Assembly (NCBI GenBank): GCA_903813345.2
Contig: CAIIXF020000008.1
Span: 21,934,822 to 21,998,821 of the forward strand
DNA length: 64,000 nt
DNA from: Owenia fusiformis
Lineage: Eukaryota; Annelida; Polychaeta; Sabellida; Oweniidae
Direction of reading: 5' to 3'
Below are positions 11,816 through 25,000 of this stretch, piece by piece (the first letter of the stretch is position 1; the number at the start of each line of letters is the position of its first letter). The position numbers and the translations under genes are program-made. A model generated the notes under the pieces. It saw only the letters and a list, made by a program, of their open reading frames with translations. It was not told the DNA's origin and made no database searches.

Positions 11816-13309
11816 GCTTTAAAGTCAAAATTGTTTTTCAAAAAACCTCTCCCATTGAAATAACACAGGAGGCGAAAAATTATTACATCAAAATTTGACT
11901 GTGACATATTGGTATTGGAATATATTGATACATGAGGGTTCAGCCTACGACCCCGCCGAAATTTGGCAGCGGTGAACCACCCGAGTATTGAAATACTATG
12001 TTCGGATTCAAGCTGGAATCGGACACACCTTGCCAGCTATGTGTGAAATTAATGCGGCTAAAGAATGGGTATGGTCATTCCAGTTTCTCCACGTTACATT
12101 ATATATTTCTATTTCTTGAATCCATCTTGATTCACAAGGTTTCAGTTGCTCCAACTTCACACACAGTCATAATATTGTTTGGGTAAAAAGCAAATTTTTG
12201 ATTTGCTTTAACATTGAACCAAGAAAAAATAACTCACATAGAAAAAAGCATTTCAGTTCAGACATCATTAGACATGCATGCACATGTACAAAGTGCATGT
12301 TATGAATAAATGTTCATTTAAAAATAAATGTATATATATAAATGAATGTATCATAATACAAATAAAACAACTTTGCCATCCGAGTTTCAAAGACATTGTT
12401 AAAAACTATTTGATATATAAAGCTTGACAGATCGAAAATGTTTTTTGATAATTTATTGTAAACTTTGATGTGGTCCGTTTTTATCTATTTTGGGGGTTTT
12501 GTTTTAATTTTTTGCATACTCCTTGTTAAATCTACCAAAATTTCCTTTATATAAATATAATATTGAGAGGTCTAAGAAGATGTTGTATATTCTATTTGTT
12601 CCAACAAGGTTCGGAAAGACATTTCATTCTCAACAATTGGTAGAAAGGAACAAGAAACAATTGCATTAAAAAACAAAAAATGTTAACAAAAACAGTTATA
12701 TAAAATATGTATAAATAATTTTTGCATTAAATTGTTGCCAATCAATCAACATTACATAAAGGACCGTGTTTTTACAGAATGTTTTCAATAATTGGTTTAA
12801 GAGAAAAACATTGTTGAATTCCGTTCACCATATCGATACCTATCCTTTATGAATAAAATAGGCATTGCCATGCATATGGAGTGCTTTATTTGTCAATGTG
12901 TTATGTTTTAAGTTATAAAATAAGCTGTGACATAAATCTTATGTGACAGAATTGAAAGCATTCAATATGATAATGCTGTTTTGTGTATGGACATGATGAA
13001 ATTAAAGATATTCATTAAACTGTATAATGGTATATAATAATAATGAAGTACATTTTCGATGGCATCGAATTCGTGGTAAAGTGTACTATTTAAATATTTG
13101 ATGCCATTTTCCAAACTGGTCCTGTATCGATAAATCGTTTTTGAAACTTAAACTTTTGTGTTCTATAAAGGATAGATTTATAAGTGTAACAATGAAGGCT
13201 TGTTGATGTTTCACACATACTCCTTGTTTTGTCATAAAACCCAGAGAGTTGGCGTTTACCAAAATGTTCACGAGGTAATTTATTATGCTCTGAAGTATTG
13301 CTCAAAGTG
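11816..13309. repeat. Intergenic; 12486-12845 is a dispersed repeat shared with 31267-31557
   Basis: At 12486-12845 the sequence 'ctattttgggggttttgtt' ... 'ataatattgagaggtct' ... 'aaggaccgtgtttttacag' ... 'gttcaccatatcgatacc' matches 31267-31557 in the same orientation. The end block 'ttgaattcagttcaccatat' also occurs at 16550-16590 and inverted near 30900. The remainder is AT-rich with no supported gene. Confidence 0.6.
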
Positions 13310-14861
13310 TTACATCACATTACAAGCTTCTTCCTTTGGAGTTTCAATTCCCATCTTTTTCTCCCATGTTGCTTTACAAAGGTACCCCAGGTAGAACCAT
13401 GGGTTCGACCGCCCTCTTGTGGTACCTCCTTTATCTGTTTCTTTCCCGGGGTTCTCTAGTGTGTACAACTGAACAGGAACTTTAGGTTTCTCATCTTCAG
13501 TGTGTAACATGGCAAAGAGGATCTGTTGGTCGCTGTTAGACAGGCCCATTTCCAAGAATTTCTGAACATATCGGCGGTATTCTTTTATCCACTCAAGCAT
13601 AACCGGGCCTGTTGCCAAGAAATAACCACCCCCTATCCATGTGCGATTTTCTGAAATTGTATTTTTGAAGTGGTTTTACATAATATTTTATTGCAACATT
13701 TGTTATTCACTTCTCATTCTGAGTTCAAATAAACCCATTTAACGTTTAACCTTTAAGTTTTACGAATTGGTTGTGACAGATTGCGCTTTGGTAGCCATTA
13801 TTGTATTTCCCTCTCTCTATATATATTACTACTATATGTACACAACAGATCCACATCCTCCGAACACAGGCCTCCAGAACTCGTACCTCCTTCTTCTTTG
13901 GAAAAAGGAAGGAACTTTGTGGATGATGTCTGGAACCCTGCGTTCGGAGGATGCAGATCCATGGTTCAAATGTAAAACTTGGTTTGATTATAAAGCTGTA
14001 ATTCCATGTTTTGTAGCCAACAACTTAATATTTTAAAGTTAATTTACAATCGTTTATGGAATTTGATTGTGCCTCAAAGTTATGAATTGCTTTTAGGCAA
14101 ATTAATTTGGCACTTTTTTTTTTAATTATATACATGTAAAAGTAATATTCCATGAATTTTTCTTTTACAACATGTGTTGATATATTGAATGCTGTAATTA
14201 TTAAACGTTTAAAAATGATTTCCAAAATATTACTATGCTTACCCTTGAACACTTTCTCTGTTGTAATAAATGGAGACTTGGCTTCCTCCGGCCAAACAAC
14301 ACAATATGCCACTTTTGTTGGGTCAAAATCAGCAGGGACCATCAACTTGAAATTCTTTCTTTTTGCAAGTTTCTCGGGATTTGTAGCTAGGTCCCTAAAG
14401 TATCCAACATCCAACCATGCGTAGTATTTTGTATTGAAAAAATTATTTTCGATTGCATCTTCAAGCACGTCATATTTTGCATGCATGCAACAAGTGTATT
14501 CAGCAATTGTGTTCGGATGAAAATGTGGATAATCTGGATTACCATAAATTTTCTCCACCGCTGGTTGTTTAGTAAAAGACCATAATTTTGACCTGTCAGA
14601 TTGTATTACTTTTGTAGCTGTCGAAAGCATGGATTTGCGATAATCTTTAAATTCATGTTCTAGTTCATCTGTCTCGCAGTACATTACAGTCGGGTTGGCA
14701 ATTTTTCCGAATACTGGCATCCATGAGTCATATAATTTTTTACTCAGTTTAGGCACATATTTTCCCTTTTCTTTCCCTTTTTGAAAGCAGCCAAGGTTTA
14801 GATACATTGTTACTAGTGTTATATCATCCCTGAATGTGCGATGTTTTGTGTCTGATGTCAT
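13310..14861 (-). CDS. HtrL/YibB-family protein (putative glycosyltransferase-like), two exons
   Basis: Exon 1 is 14861-14243 and exon 2 is 13650-13310; the donor is GTAAGC, the acceptor 'caatttcag', and phase 1 joins cleanly to 319 residues. Diagnostic blocks are 'YYAWLDVGYFRDL' (about residues 146-158), 'FKENRTWIGGGYFLATGP' across the splice, and 'MGLSNSDQQILFAMLH' near the C-terminus. This arrangement of an aromatic D-x-G motif, a Gly-rich strand and a late D-Q pair is that of the HtrL/YibB family. It is known from bacterial lipopolysaccharide gene clusters and from some invertebrates, and resembles GT-A glycosyltransferases. Substrate is unknown. There is no clear signal peptide or membrane anchor, so it may be cytosolic, or an upstream exon may be missing. 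The eukaryotic intron and neighbours argue that it is a resident gene, not contamination. Confidence 0.8.
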
Positions 14862-15589
14862 GGTGATAGAGCTACTCTCCCCGAGTTATTGATTGTGTCT
14901 GTGTCAGTCACTTAAGACAAACTCATCAGTTGTGATTTTGACTGGTTGTGCCCCCGGCCAAAAATTGTTTATATTGTGATACAGGTAAACTTGTTCACAC
15001 AAGTGAATATACCGGGTAAAACCCAGTGCAAATATTTCAGGTTGTTGGATTGTAATTTATTGATTCGAAATTGAACTTTGCTCCAGATAAGTACAGTATG
15101 AGAGTACACCGACTTACATCTTATAGTACATCAAGTATATCAGGATTCAAGCTGATAGCCTATAAATCCTTTATCACATTCACATCACAACAAATGTTTC
15201 ATATGGAATACAAACATACTTATATCAAATTTCTTGATCACTATATACTATATATGTAGTCCTGGTGCAGGACAAATATCAAATATGATGATTCACAATC
15301 AATGATTGTGCGTTGAATTGTGATTAAGTGATTTCGTTTCACAAATAATTATAAATAGTTGCTCATTTAGTGAGTCAAATTATTTTGACTCCCACACTAC
15401 CTAAATAGTACATCTTTAGATGAATATTATCTCAATATGACCATAAACTGGGGAAATTGTTTGGTTATATATTAATTGATATATGCAAATATTGTATAGA
15501 AATAATAATAATATTTTTGGTCAGCAATGAATTTAGATAAACGTACGTTACCAAAATGTTTTTTCCAGCATGCGGTAACTATAAACAAC
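14862..15589. promoter_or_regulatory. Divergent intergenic region between the HtrL-like gene and EFCAB2
   Basis: The two start codons are 728 bp apart and point away from each other, so this stretch should carry both promoters. It is AT-rich, with a short inverted pair around 15290-15325 ('aatcaatgattgtg'/'cacaatcaatgattgt'-like). No specific factor site is identified. Confidence 0.4.
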
Positions 15590-18145
15590 ATGGCGGAAGA
15601 CACTAAGGAAAATGCAGGTACGTTTGCCACTATATCTACAAATTATAACAGTTTATTAGACATATTACTACATACATTTGATTGAGATGTGTTGTGGATG
15701 TCTTTGATGGAAATTAAAAGCCTGCAAATAGCCATTTATCCAGCTTATTTTCAACCCCAAGATTTCTACAGAGGATTTAAAAAGAGCAAGTGTTGACAGA
15801 CAGAGGTTTTAAAACTTGCCACTATTTTGGACTGACTGAGTGACAGATGGACAAATCAATGTTAAGTAAAATAGCTGAAAATAAAAAAACTGATATAATT
15901 TTTTGGCAATGATTTGTAACATAATTATTCAATACTACTACATGGCTTTTTACAATGCAGGACACCTGAAATTATTTGTAAAGCTAGGAAATGGGCCAAA
16001 ATTGAATAAAGCAACAAAAATGGCAACCATTTTGAAAATAGGCAAGCTTTTGAGCCAGGAGTCAGAAGGGAATTTTTTGTATTGATGTTGAACAAAAATA
16101 ACTTAAAACTGGAATCATTTCGACAGAGATTTAAGGAAAATGGTCCAAAAGAGGATTTCGCGAGACAGATCAACACATCAATGTTATTAAAATGGCTGAA
16201 AATAAAAAACGGCTATAATTTTTTGCCGATTTTGTAACAGAATTATTTCATACAACTACTCTTTACAGTGACATGGTTTTTTACAATGCAGGACACCTGA
16301 AATTATGTGTAAAGCTAGGAAATGGGTCAAAAGTGAGACAAAAATGGCAGCCATTTTGAAAATAGGCGAGTTTTGAACCAGGAGTCATATGGGAGTTTTC
16401 TGTATTGATGTTGAACAGAATACACTTAAAACAGGAATCCTATCGAAAGAGGTTTAAAAACATGCCACTATTGTTGACGGACAGACGGACGGACAGACAG
16501 ATAGACAGACAAGTGAGTGATTGCAAGAGCTCACCATGTGAGCTAAAAACATTGTTGAATTCAGTTCACCATATCGATACCTATCCTTTATTTAAACTAC
16601 ATGCTTTCAGAGTCCCTGTTAGCTGACATACAGAAGAAGGTCACTGATGCATTCGATATTTTTGATCATGAATCTAACAAAACTGTAGATGTAAGAGAAG
16701 TAGGAACAATCATCAGATCTTTAGGATGTTGCCCAAGTGAAGCAGAGCTGCATGACATGTTATCAGAAGTAAGAATGCATGTTGTTATCTTCCATTCTCT
16801 CTCAAACATACATGGTGTGTAGGAGGATTAGTCTAGCAATATAGAGTAATCTACATCAAGCTGACACTTTAAATGTAATTTCATGAAGAGGTAAACAGTA
16901 TTTGTAACCACTCGATCCATTAGAAAATATTTCATGTATAAATCAATGATTGACATTAAATAAACCAATAAATTAAACATGAGGAACAAGAAATAAATTT
17001 ATAGTGCATTTCAAGGATTCATTTAATTTTAAATTATATTTTGTTCTTTGTTCACTGAACCATATATGTATTTCAGATTGAAGAGGAAGAACCTACAGGC
17101 TATATACGTTTTGAGAAGTTTCTTCCAATGATGACACATGTTCTGATGGAGAGAAGGTTTGTACTTCTGGTACATAAATTACATTTGCATTGTGTCTTTG
17201 TAGCACACATCAGTAATGATGAGTAACGAGGCTCATTAGATCAATACTGAATTGATCTTTATTTCCAGTCCCATTGAGTGTAAATGATTTATCTCATAAT
17301 TAAAAAACAAACCGAGTTTATTTTCAAGACCATTGTATAGCATATAGTATATGTTTGTTGTTATAATTAGTTTAAAAGTTGTTTTTATATTTAGGTACAA
17401 ACCATGCCCTGAAGATCACCTACTTAGAGCATTCCAAGTGTTAGACCAAGGAGCTAAGGGATTTTTAACACAAGAAGAACTAGTAAAATATATGACAGAA
17501 GAAGGTAAGAATACCTTGAATAAATTGAATAAAGAATAGCAATATAGCTGAAAGTGTTATAAATACAATGTAGTTAAGCATTTGTATGGAAGTCAATGGG
17601 AATGTAAGCAGACTATAAGCAACGATTTTGCCCGCTTACACTGATATTGCCCGCTTTATTTAATAACCATGACAATATCATGACATACTATTTCATTTCC
17701 ATCAAATTCTACTCGCACACAGATGTGTGATGTCATTGATACAAAGTAGCCATGGGAATAATATATAATACATCAGTTATGTCACTATGATGTGAAATAT
17801 TCCTTTTGTGTTTGCCCAAGTATAGAGCCTCCCATGGTCAGCCTACATTGGGAGAACTCAGGCATATTTCACGTAATAGTGACACAACCTCTAAATATTT
17901 TGGGTCAGGCAAAACAAAAGGAGTTCCACCTCTATTGTAGGAATAAATATGTACTTTTGCTTCCTTAACTCATATTACATGCTGCATGAACTGAAACTTG
18001 ATTCTATAACACTTATCCTTTCATTCCAGGTGAAAGTTTTACTCAAGAGGAAATGGAGGAAATGCTAAGTGCAGCAGTGGACCCAGAGAAGAACCAAGTA
18101 CTTTACAAGGAATATTGTTCACTAATGTTACCAGAAGAGGCATAG
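15590..18145 (+). CDS. EFCAB2: EF-hand protein EFCAB2 / dynein regulatory complex subunit 8
   Basis: Five exons: 15590-15617, 16611-16768, 17077-17156, 17395-17504, 18030-18145. All are GT-AG and in phase, giving 163 residues, near the usual length. The start ATG lies in 'aacatgg' (G at +4). The first EF-hand loop is D-H-E-S-N-K-T-V-D-V-R-E, with acidic or Asn residues at 1, 3, 5, 9 and 12. Family blocks follow: 'TIIRSLGCCPSEAELHDML', 'EEEEPTGYIRFEKFLPMM', 'EDHLLRAFQVLDQGAKGFLT' and 'SFTQEEMEEMLSAAVDPE'. In ciliated cells this calmodulin-like subunit belongs to the nexin-dynein regulatory complex of the axoneme. Intron 1 is about 1 kb and made largely of repeats. AATAAA occurs at about 18493 and 18591. 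Confidence 0.95.
15868..16560 (+). repeat. Tandem duplication and (GGAC/GACA)n tract in EFCAB2 intron 1
   Basis: Two direct copies (about 15868-16135 and 16188-16455) share 'caatgcaggacacctgaaat', 'gtaaagctaggaaatggg', 'ccattttgaaaataggc' and 'gtattgatgttgaac'. They are followed by a GACGGACAGACGGACGGACA-type tract (16477-16516) and 'gagctcaccatgtgagct'. Such tract-plus-tail ends are common on dispersed repeats of bivalves (recalled knowledge). The last block, 16541-16590, belongs to the repeat family of 12486-12845. Confidence 0.7.
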
Positions 18146-18904
18146 GAAAGTACATATGCACTGTATATGATTGTTTGAGCAATCATTTTGTCAGCAAACC
18201 ATTGATAAAATGTCATGATGGTGATGCTTTAAAGTGTGGAAATGACATTGGCAAGGAATACATGGAGATTAAATGGTATCTATAGGATTTAAGGACATAG
18301 CATAATTTGGAAGAACAATTGAAAGCTTATTTTTCCAAAACTATAAACCTTAATTAAAGTTTATAAAGGATTTTTTTTGCCAGAGCAGGGTGACAATATA
18401 ACTCAAAACTTTTAATTGATAAGCAGCGTGGTTTCACCTTCAATCTTTCCATGGGCTTTCAATTAGTTGAAAGCCCATGATCTTTCCAAAAGAATAAATA
18501 AGCCAAAAAATATTTGTAATATGAAAATAACAATTATTTGTATATTTAATAATGAATTAATGTACATATGTTCATTATGTATAATTTTGTAAATAAATTA
18601 TATATACTCGACAAAATGGTCAACCAATGTCTTGTCAGATAAAGATTTGTTAATGCTAGACCAACTATTTTAAGTCACTTTTGAAATTATTCATTCAGTT
18701 CAGTTTTCCAATAATTGTCCCTCATTTATTTTAATTAGACAGATTTATCCTCATCATTTTGGTTGGTGGATCACATTTTTCAATGCTAGTAGCATATTTT
18801 CAGTTCGAATATTGCATATTATATGTCTGCCCTATGTATGACTCTCATTGTCAATGTCATTGATGATATAAAGTCTTCATTGTGAGGATTTGTTGGAAAT
18901 ATTC
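18146..18904. other. 3' flank of EFCAB2, convergent with ECH1
   Basis: EFCAB2 (+) and ECH1 (-) converge here. The stretch holds the presumed 3' UTRs with AATAAA motifs at about 18493 and 18591. It also contains a short near-perfect palindrome at 18451-18479 ('atgggctttcaattagttga' and its inverse); the word 'gaaagcccatg' recurs at 9676, 18470 and, inverted, 28896. Confidence 0.5.
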
Positions 18905-19000
18905 TCATAGCTTTGAATACACTGCTTGCTGTTTGGTCATGAATGCCTCTGCCGCTTTAGCCAAGTCTTCACTTTGTAACATTGCCATGTTGTACTGGGC
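18905..19000 (-). CDS. ECH1: ECH1 alternative last exon, distal copy
   Basis: Acceptor 'cattttag', phase 0, then 31 codons and TGA. It begins '[20 protein letters not shown]' and ends 'AVYSKL'. It has the same length, phase and PTS1 as the proximal copy 483 bases upstream in the gene's direction. Neither copy has a frame lesion. The distal copy, '[12 protein letters not shown]', looks closer to the vertebrate C-terminus as I recall it. Confidence 0.85.
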   Translation of the reverse strand, partial: AQYNMAMLQSEDLAKAAEAFMTKQQAVYSKL

Positions 19001-22000
19001 CTAAAATGAACACAAAATACATACAGTTGTAAACATTTGGAGGAAAGATTTGGAGGAAGTTGTAAAGGTTAATTGAATTTGATTTGTTAAATGAGAAGAA
19101 TATCTTTTGAAATGAATATTTAGGTCTCTCATGATACATTTTAAATCCTCCAATAACAATACTAAAGTATTGATACAGCGAAAACATGGTTTCCATAATA
19201 GGCAGGAGATCAATATTTGGTTTTCTATCTCATATACAATTTTAGGGGATTTTCCCTCATATGTAACTCGTAAAGCTTAGATGAAACTAGAGATGTTTTG
19301 CACAAGAAAAGAACATTAATATTATTGTCAATACAATATTGTACAGTGGAGGAAATCAGTTCATTACTTTTCCCGGCCCTTCGTCAGTTATAGTTTGGAA
19401 TAAACAATTTCTTCCTTGGTCAGAAATCCCTCAACTGCTTTTGTAATATCTTCACTTTGAAACATTGCCATATTGTACATAGCCTGAAAGGGAACAATAC
19501 CCTGGTCCCAATTGGCTGGTGATTGTATAGTGTGGATGTTGATAAGATCTTAGCAATTTTAAATGTAGCTTTCAGTGCCTTTTTGGGAGTTTTAATTTGA
19601 AGTGGGTTTTAGCTACATTTATAAGCATTTTCTGACATGTATTTTGATTGGATATCATAGAGGCTAGATCATTGGAAGCCCATGGCTAGATCAAGGAATT
19701 ATCTCATATTTAAATTCAGGGTGTTCAAAAAATGCAACCGAAGAAATCACCTATGTCTTGGGAATTACTGCTGAACCATATGTTCATTTTTTCAGGAAAG
19801 AAAGAAGAGACCTTAAATGTATAGCTCCTGTAATTAGTTGAAAAGGCCTAGGACACCTGTAATTTGTAATAGAGAAATACTTCAAAACACAGTCATCGGG
19901 CTAGTTCAGGCAGATTTTAGAAGGCATTTCGACCATGACTGTTATTTTAATGAACTCTACAGACTTATCACACATTGAGTGAAAATAAGTTCCTTTAAAG
20001 GGTGACACATATCGTTTAGCAAATCGAACGTTCATTTCTGGTGTTGCTCACCGTTTAGTATAAAAGGCCCGATCCCGGAATAATACTCAGAACTCCCCTT
20101 ATTTCTTAAAAATGGACTGATCCAGTTGATTCGCCTGGAGCCGCCATATTGTTTTTATACGGGAAGCTTATCGGAACCCTTTAAACTGCCAAAACAATAT
20201 GGTTAGAAAGTTGTTTGGTTTAATGCAGTTGCATTTTTTTAACATCCCTGACTGCGATAGCAATTTCTTTCAGTTGTGTTTTTTAAAACACTGTAGTATA
20301 AATTGAAGTTGACCTCTTGCAAGGAGGAGAACTGTATGTACATGATACTGTTTACCCCTCCAGAAGGAGACTGGGTAAAATGTAAATGGTATGGCATTGG
20401 TTAACGGACCCTCTCTGTAGGAAAAACCTGTGAACAGGGAACAAGGAACACTATTTTGGGGCAAATTATAAATATTCACCTGTGAACAAGGAATATGGAA
20501 TATTGGTGACACTATATATTCCATTATAAAGTCCTAAGCCAATATCTGATCCTAAAAAGCTTGGATTAATATGATTGAGATTAAGATAAGCCAATTGTTT
20601 ACAGTATGTAGCATCCCACCTACTGTTAATTACCAAGATATATTAACCTAATTACATCAAATCAGTTGTGATAATCTAGGGACTCGGGGACTGACAATTG
20701 TTTTAAGGGGATGACAGATAAGTACATGTGTCATGTTGAGCCAAATCTCTTTAAATCTTTTACTGATCCAAACTTCTAGATTATCAATGATATAAAATGG
20801 GGTTGATGAAACTTGAAATTCAGTTCTTAGCAACACATCTCTACACATCATATCAAAAATTACATCAACTAGACATCATCAGATGCCAGCAGCAGCAGCT
20901 AAAATCAACATAGGGAGAACACTCCTTACCCTCGGCCAATGGAGGGAGGCGGGAGACCTTCATACATCTTCCAAGATGTCACTACAAGGTCTAGCAACCA
21001 AGCATGGAGTCGGCATTGGTACAATCAATCAATACCCATATACTTGTATATACAAATATGATTATTCGGCAAGTTCGAGTTTGCTGAAATTGTGGCCCCT
21101 CTCTATAGGGAAAACCTCTGAACAAGGAAACTTTCCTCCAGTCCTAAGAGCATTCCCTGTTCGCAGGTTTTACTGTAGTAAACAAAAGGACCCAAAGCCC
21201 AACATCAACCAATAAAAATGATTATAAAAGGCCAAACCACAGAAGAAAAAAACTTATACTTTACTTACCACATGGTCAAGACCTTCCTGTACACTGTGGT
21301 CTCTAGAGTAAACCATGCTGATTTTAGACCCTTGTACAGCAACTGGGCTCTTTGTGGCAATAAGGGCAGCCAAATCAAGGGCTCCCTGGATCATTTCTTC
21401 CCTGCTGTTGAACAGTCGGCTACAATGCAATTACATTTATAACTTAGTGATATGTTTGGGTCGAACCTGTCAAAATATTCATTAACCATACAATATATAT
21501 ATGTTGATCCAGAGTTAAAAACAAGGCACAGACGTGAACAATATCGTACCTAAAACACAGCAGTGTGACAGTGAAGAATTTAGGACGGAAAATCCAAAAT
21601 TGCCACCTTAAAATTTACCCAGAATGCCCAAAAACTAATCAGTTCTTAACTTTGATACGTAGAAACATCCCTGAAAATTTCAGATGAATCCATCAAATGG
21701 TTTGGCTGGAAACCTGTAGACAAGTCTTGAAAGTGAAGATTTTAGGACGGAAAATCCAAAATGGCCACCTTAAAATTAACCCAGAATGCCCAAAAACTAA
21801 TCAGTTGTTAACTTTGATATGTAGAAACATCCCTGTAAATTTCAAATGAATCCGTCAAATGGTTTGGCTGGAAACCTGTAGACAAGTCTTGAAAGTGAAG
21901 ATTTTAGGACGGAAAATCCAAAATGGCCACCTTAAATTTTACCCAGAATGCCAAAAAACTAATCAGTTGTTAACTTTGATATGTAGAAACATCCCTGAAA

Positions 22001-25000
22001 ATTTCAGATGAATCCGTCAAATGGTTTGGCTGGAAACCTGTAGACAAGTCTTGAAAGTGAAGATTTTAGGACAGAAAATCCAAAATGGCCACCTTAAAAT
22101 TTACCCAGAATGCCCAAAAACTAATCAATTCTTAACTTTGATACGTAGAAACATCCCTGAAAATTTCAGATGAGTCTGTCAAATGGTTTGGCTGGAAACC
22201 TGTAGATAAGTCTTGAAAGTGAAGATTTTAGGACTGAAAATCCAAAATGACCACCTTAAAATTTACCCAGAATGCCCAAAAACTAATCAGTTCTTAACTT
22301 TGATACGTAGAAACATCCCTGAAAATTTCAGATGAATCCGTCAAATGGTTTGGCTGGAAACCTGTAGACAAGTCTTGAAAGTGAAGATTTTAGGACGGAA
22401 AATCCAAAATGGCCACCTTAAAATTTACCCAGAATGCCCAAAAACTAATCAGTTCTTAACTTTGATACGTAGAAACATTCCTGAAAATTTCAGATGAATC
22501 TGTCAAATGGTTTGGCTGGAAACCTGTAGACAAGCTGAAAAGTGAGACGCCGTACGATAAAAAGCATGGCCAAATTTGCATAATAGAATGAAAGAATTTT
22601 AGAATGTTCCAAATATGTAACTGTAACTGTTGAATACCAACCTCACTAAGCCGCATTCCTTTGCCTCATCAGACATCATTTTTCTGGCTGTGTATGCAAG
22701 TTCTCTAGCTAAGCTGTCACTGCCAACCACCTTAGGCAACCTCTGTAAGGTCCCTACATCTGCAGCTAAACCAACATCTACCTCCTAAAAAGTAATTCAA
22801 ACATTTAGCTAGGGCTTATAACAATCAGAACGTGGAAATTAGAAAATGCACAACAAATAAAATGTGAAATTCTGGGTCTTACTTCTGAGCAAATATATCA
22901 CATCAAAACATCAGTGCAAAATTTAATTCATTTAAATTAAACCACAAGATCATTGGCCACCAGAGGTAAAAAATAAAGCAAAACTGTAATTTACTCCCTC
23001 TCACCCCCAATGTGTAGTTGAATGTACAATTGTTTTATAATGCTCTCAAAATGTGAATTCCTACCTTTACTTGAAACCATGCATCTCTTGTACAATATCT
23101 GATATCACAAGCTGTAATCATGTCTATCCCCCCTCCCACACATGCATTGTGGACTGCAGCTATAACTGGCTTGGGGCACTGGAATAACAACATTTATAGG
23201 TTCTAACATACATTCACAATTTATATTGTAGATCATTTGATTTTCTGTTTCTGTTGATTTTTTGTTGCCGTGTAAGATACTTTTGGGATGCTGTAGGCTT
23301 TTCATATTATCATATTATTTGGTGAGTATTTCAATTTGGTAATCTGACTGCGAAATTAAATAAATAATGAGTAGATGCCATCAGAATTCAATACACATGG
23401 ATATAATAATTCAATCAGGAATGCTTTCATTTAGAATGACTATACTGCTAAAGTGTTACAGTTACAGGGCATGTAGACACTGACAGGGACTTTGTCACTT
23501 TTGCACAAATATAAAGATAAATGCAGTACTAGTACAGTGTAGTAAAACCACCTGGAACACCTTTGGTACCTCTTGGGAGGTGTTCCACTCATGGAGGTTC
23601 ATTTTAATCATTTAATATGTAGTCGGTTGGTCTTGGGACTCTAAAAAGTGTTCGACCAATAGAGGTGTTCAACTTGTAGAGGTGTTCTACTTTACAGGTT
23701 TCACTGTATTTGATTTACCATGACCAATTAGATCAATGGTGTCCATGTTAAATTCAGCTTAATACTATATGTTTACTCTCTCAATTTGCATAATGATAAC
23801 TACAACACAACTTTCTATTTTTGTCAAAAAACATTACTTACCTTTTCAATGACTGTAAATGTGTTTTGGAATCTGCTGATCATTGGTCTAAGTTTGCTGG
23901 CTCTTCTTGCTATGTCTGACCCATCATCTATCATGCCTGCTGAACCAGCTAGGTCCATCAGATCAATACCTACAATATGAGCCCACACACTTTAATGTAT
24001 GATAAGAAATATTGATGAACAGGGGTGCATTTCAAGCATTCTTAAATTCATGAATTTATCAGACTGTTGTTCTTTTGTCTATTGTAATTATGACATCATG
24101 ATTTCTACGGCTAGAACAAAAAATAGTTTTTTTGTTTATTTTATTATGTATGTTAAATAATAAAAAACTGCCACCAATGTTTTTCACTTTTGGCAGTCAC
24201 TACATGTGTAAAAAAAAAAGACTTGAATCTTCAAAGCTAAGCGTGTAACATAAAGGCATCCCTGTTAGGATATACATTTTATTGTTAGGATTGAAACTAG
24301 AATTAGAGATCTAATAGACCCATATACTAGGGCAGAATATTTTCTGATAAACAAAATAAAAATATCAGTAAAATGAACTTGTTTTTCTTTGACATATTGT
24401 ATCGTATCTCATACTTGAGTGGGTTTGGGGTAGATATCACCCGGGAAATTTTTCATATAATTGTTCTTATTTCGTGCAGTGTAATGATGCATTGTGGGAC
24501 CTCTTCAAATTAAAATTAAAAATAAATCTGAAAAGACAAGTGAAATTCTGTAAAACCATGGATAATAGACACGAAAGTGACACTAATTTGAGTGAAGAAG
24601 GAGTTACCAACCTAAGATTCGAAAACCAAATCTATGTTGACGATTTTCTATCTCACCTACTGAAAACCCACCCAAGTATGAGATACACCAGTTATGTCGA
24701 TCGGTTTTGGATATAGGCCTAGGGTATATCCCTCAGAGAGATATAAATATATCCCTCAGGATCTATATCCAAAACCTCCCAGTACATAACCCTTATATAT
24801 ACATGAAGGTATTTTCATAATGATACCCCTCAGATGTATTGCTAGTAGGTATTATTTTGAAAGTACAGTATATTCAAAATAATGCCCATGGGTGTTTATT
24901 TTGAGAACATGTATTTGAAATTAGGCCAGATTCAGATTAATGCACAGGGCATCATTATGAGAAACCCTGGTAGATGCAACAGGGGAATTAAAATACCTCA

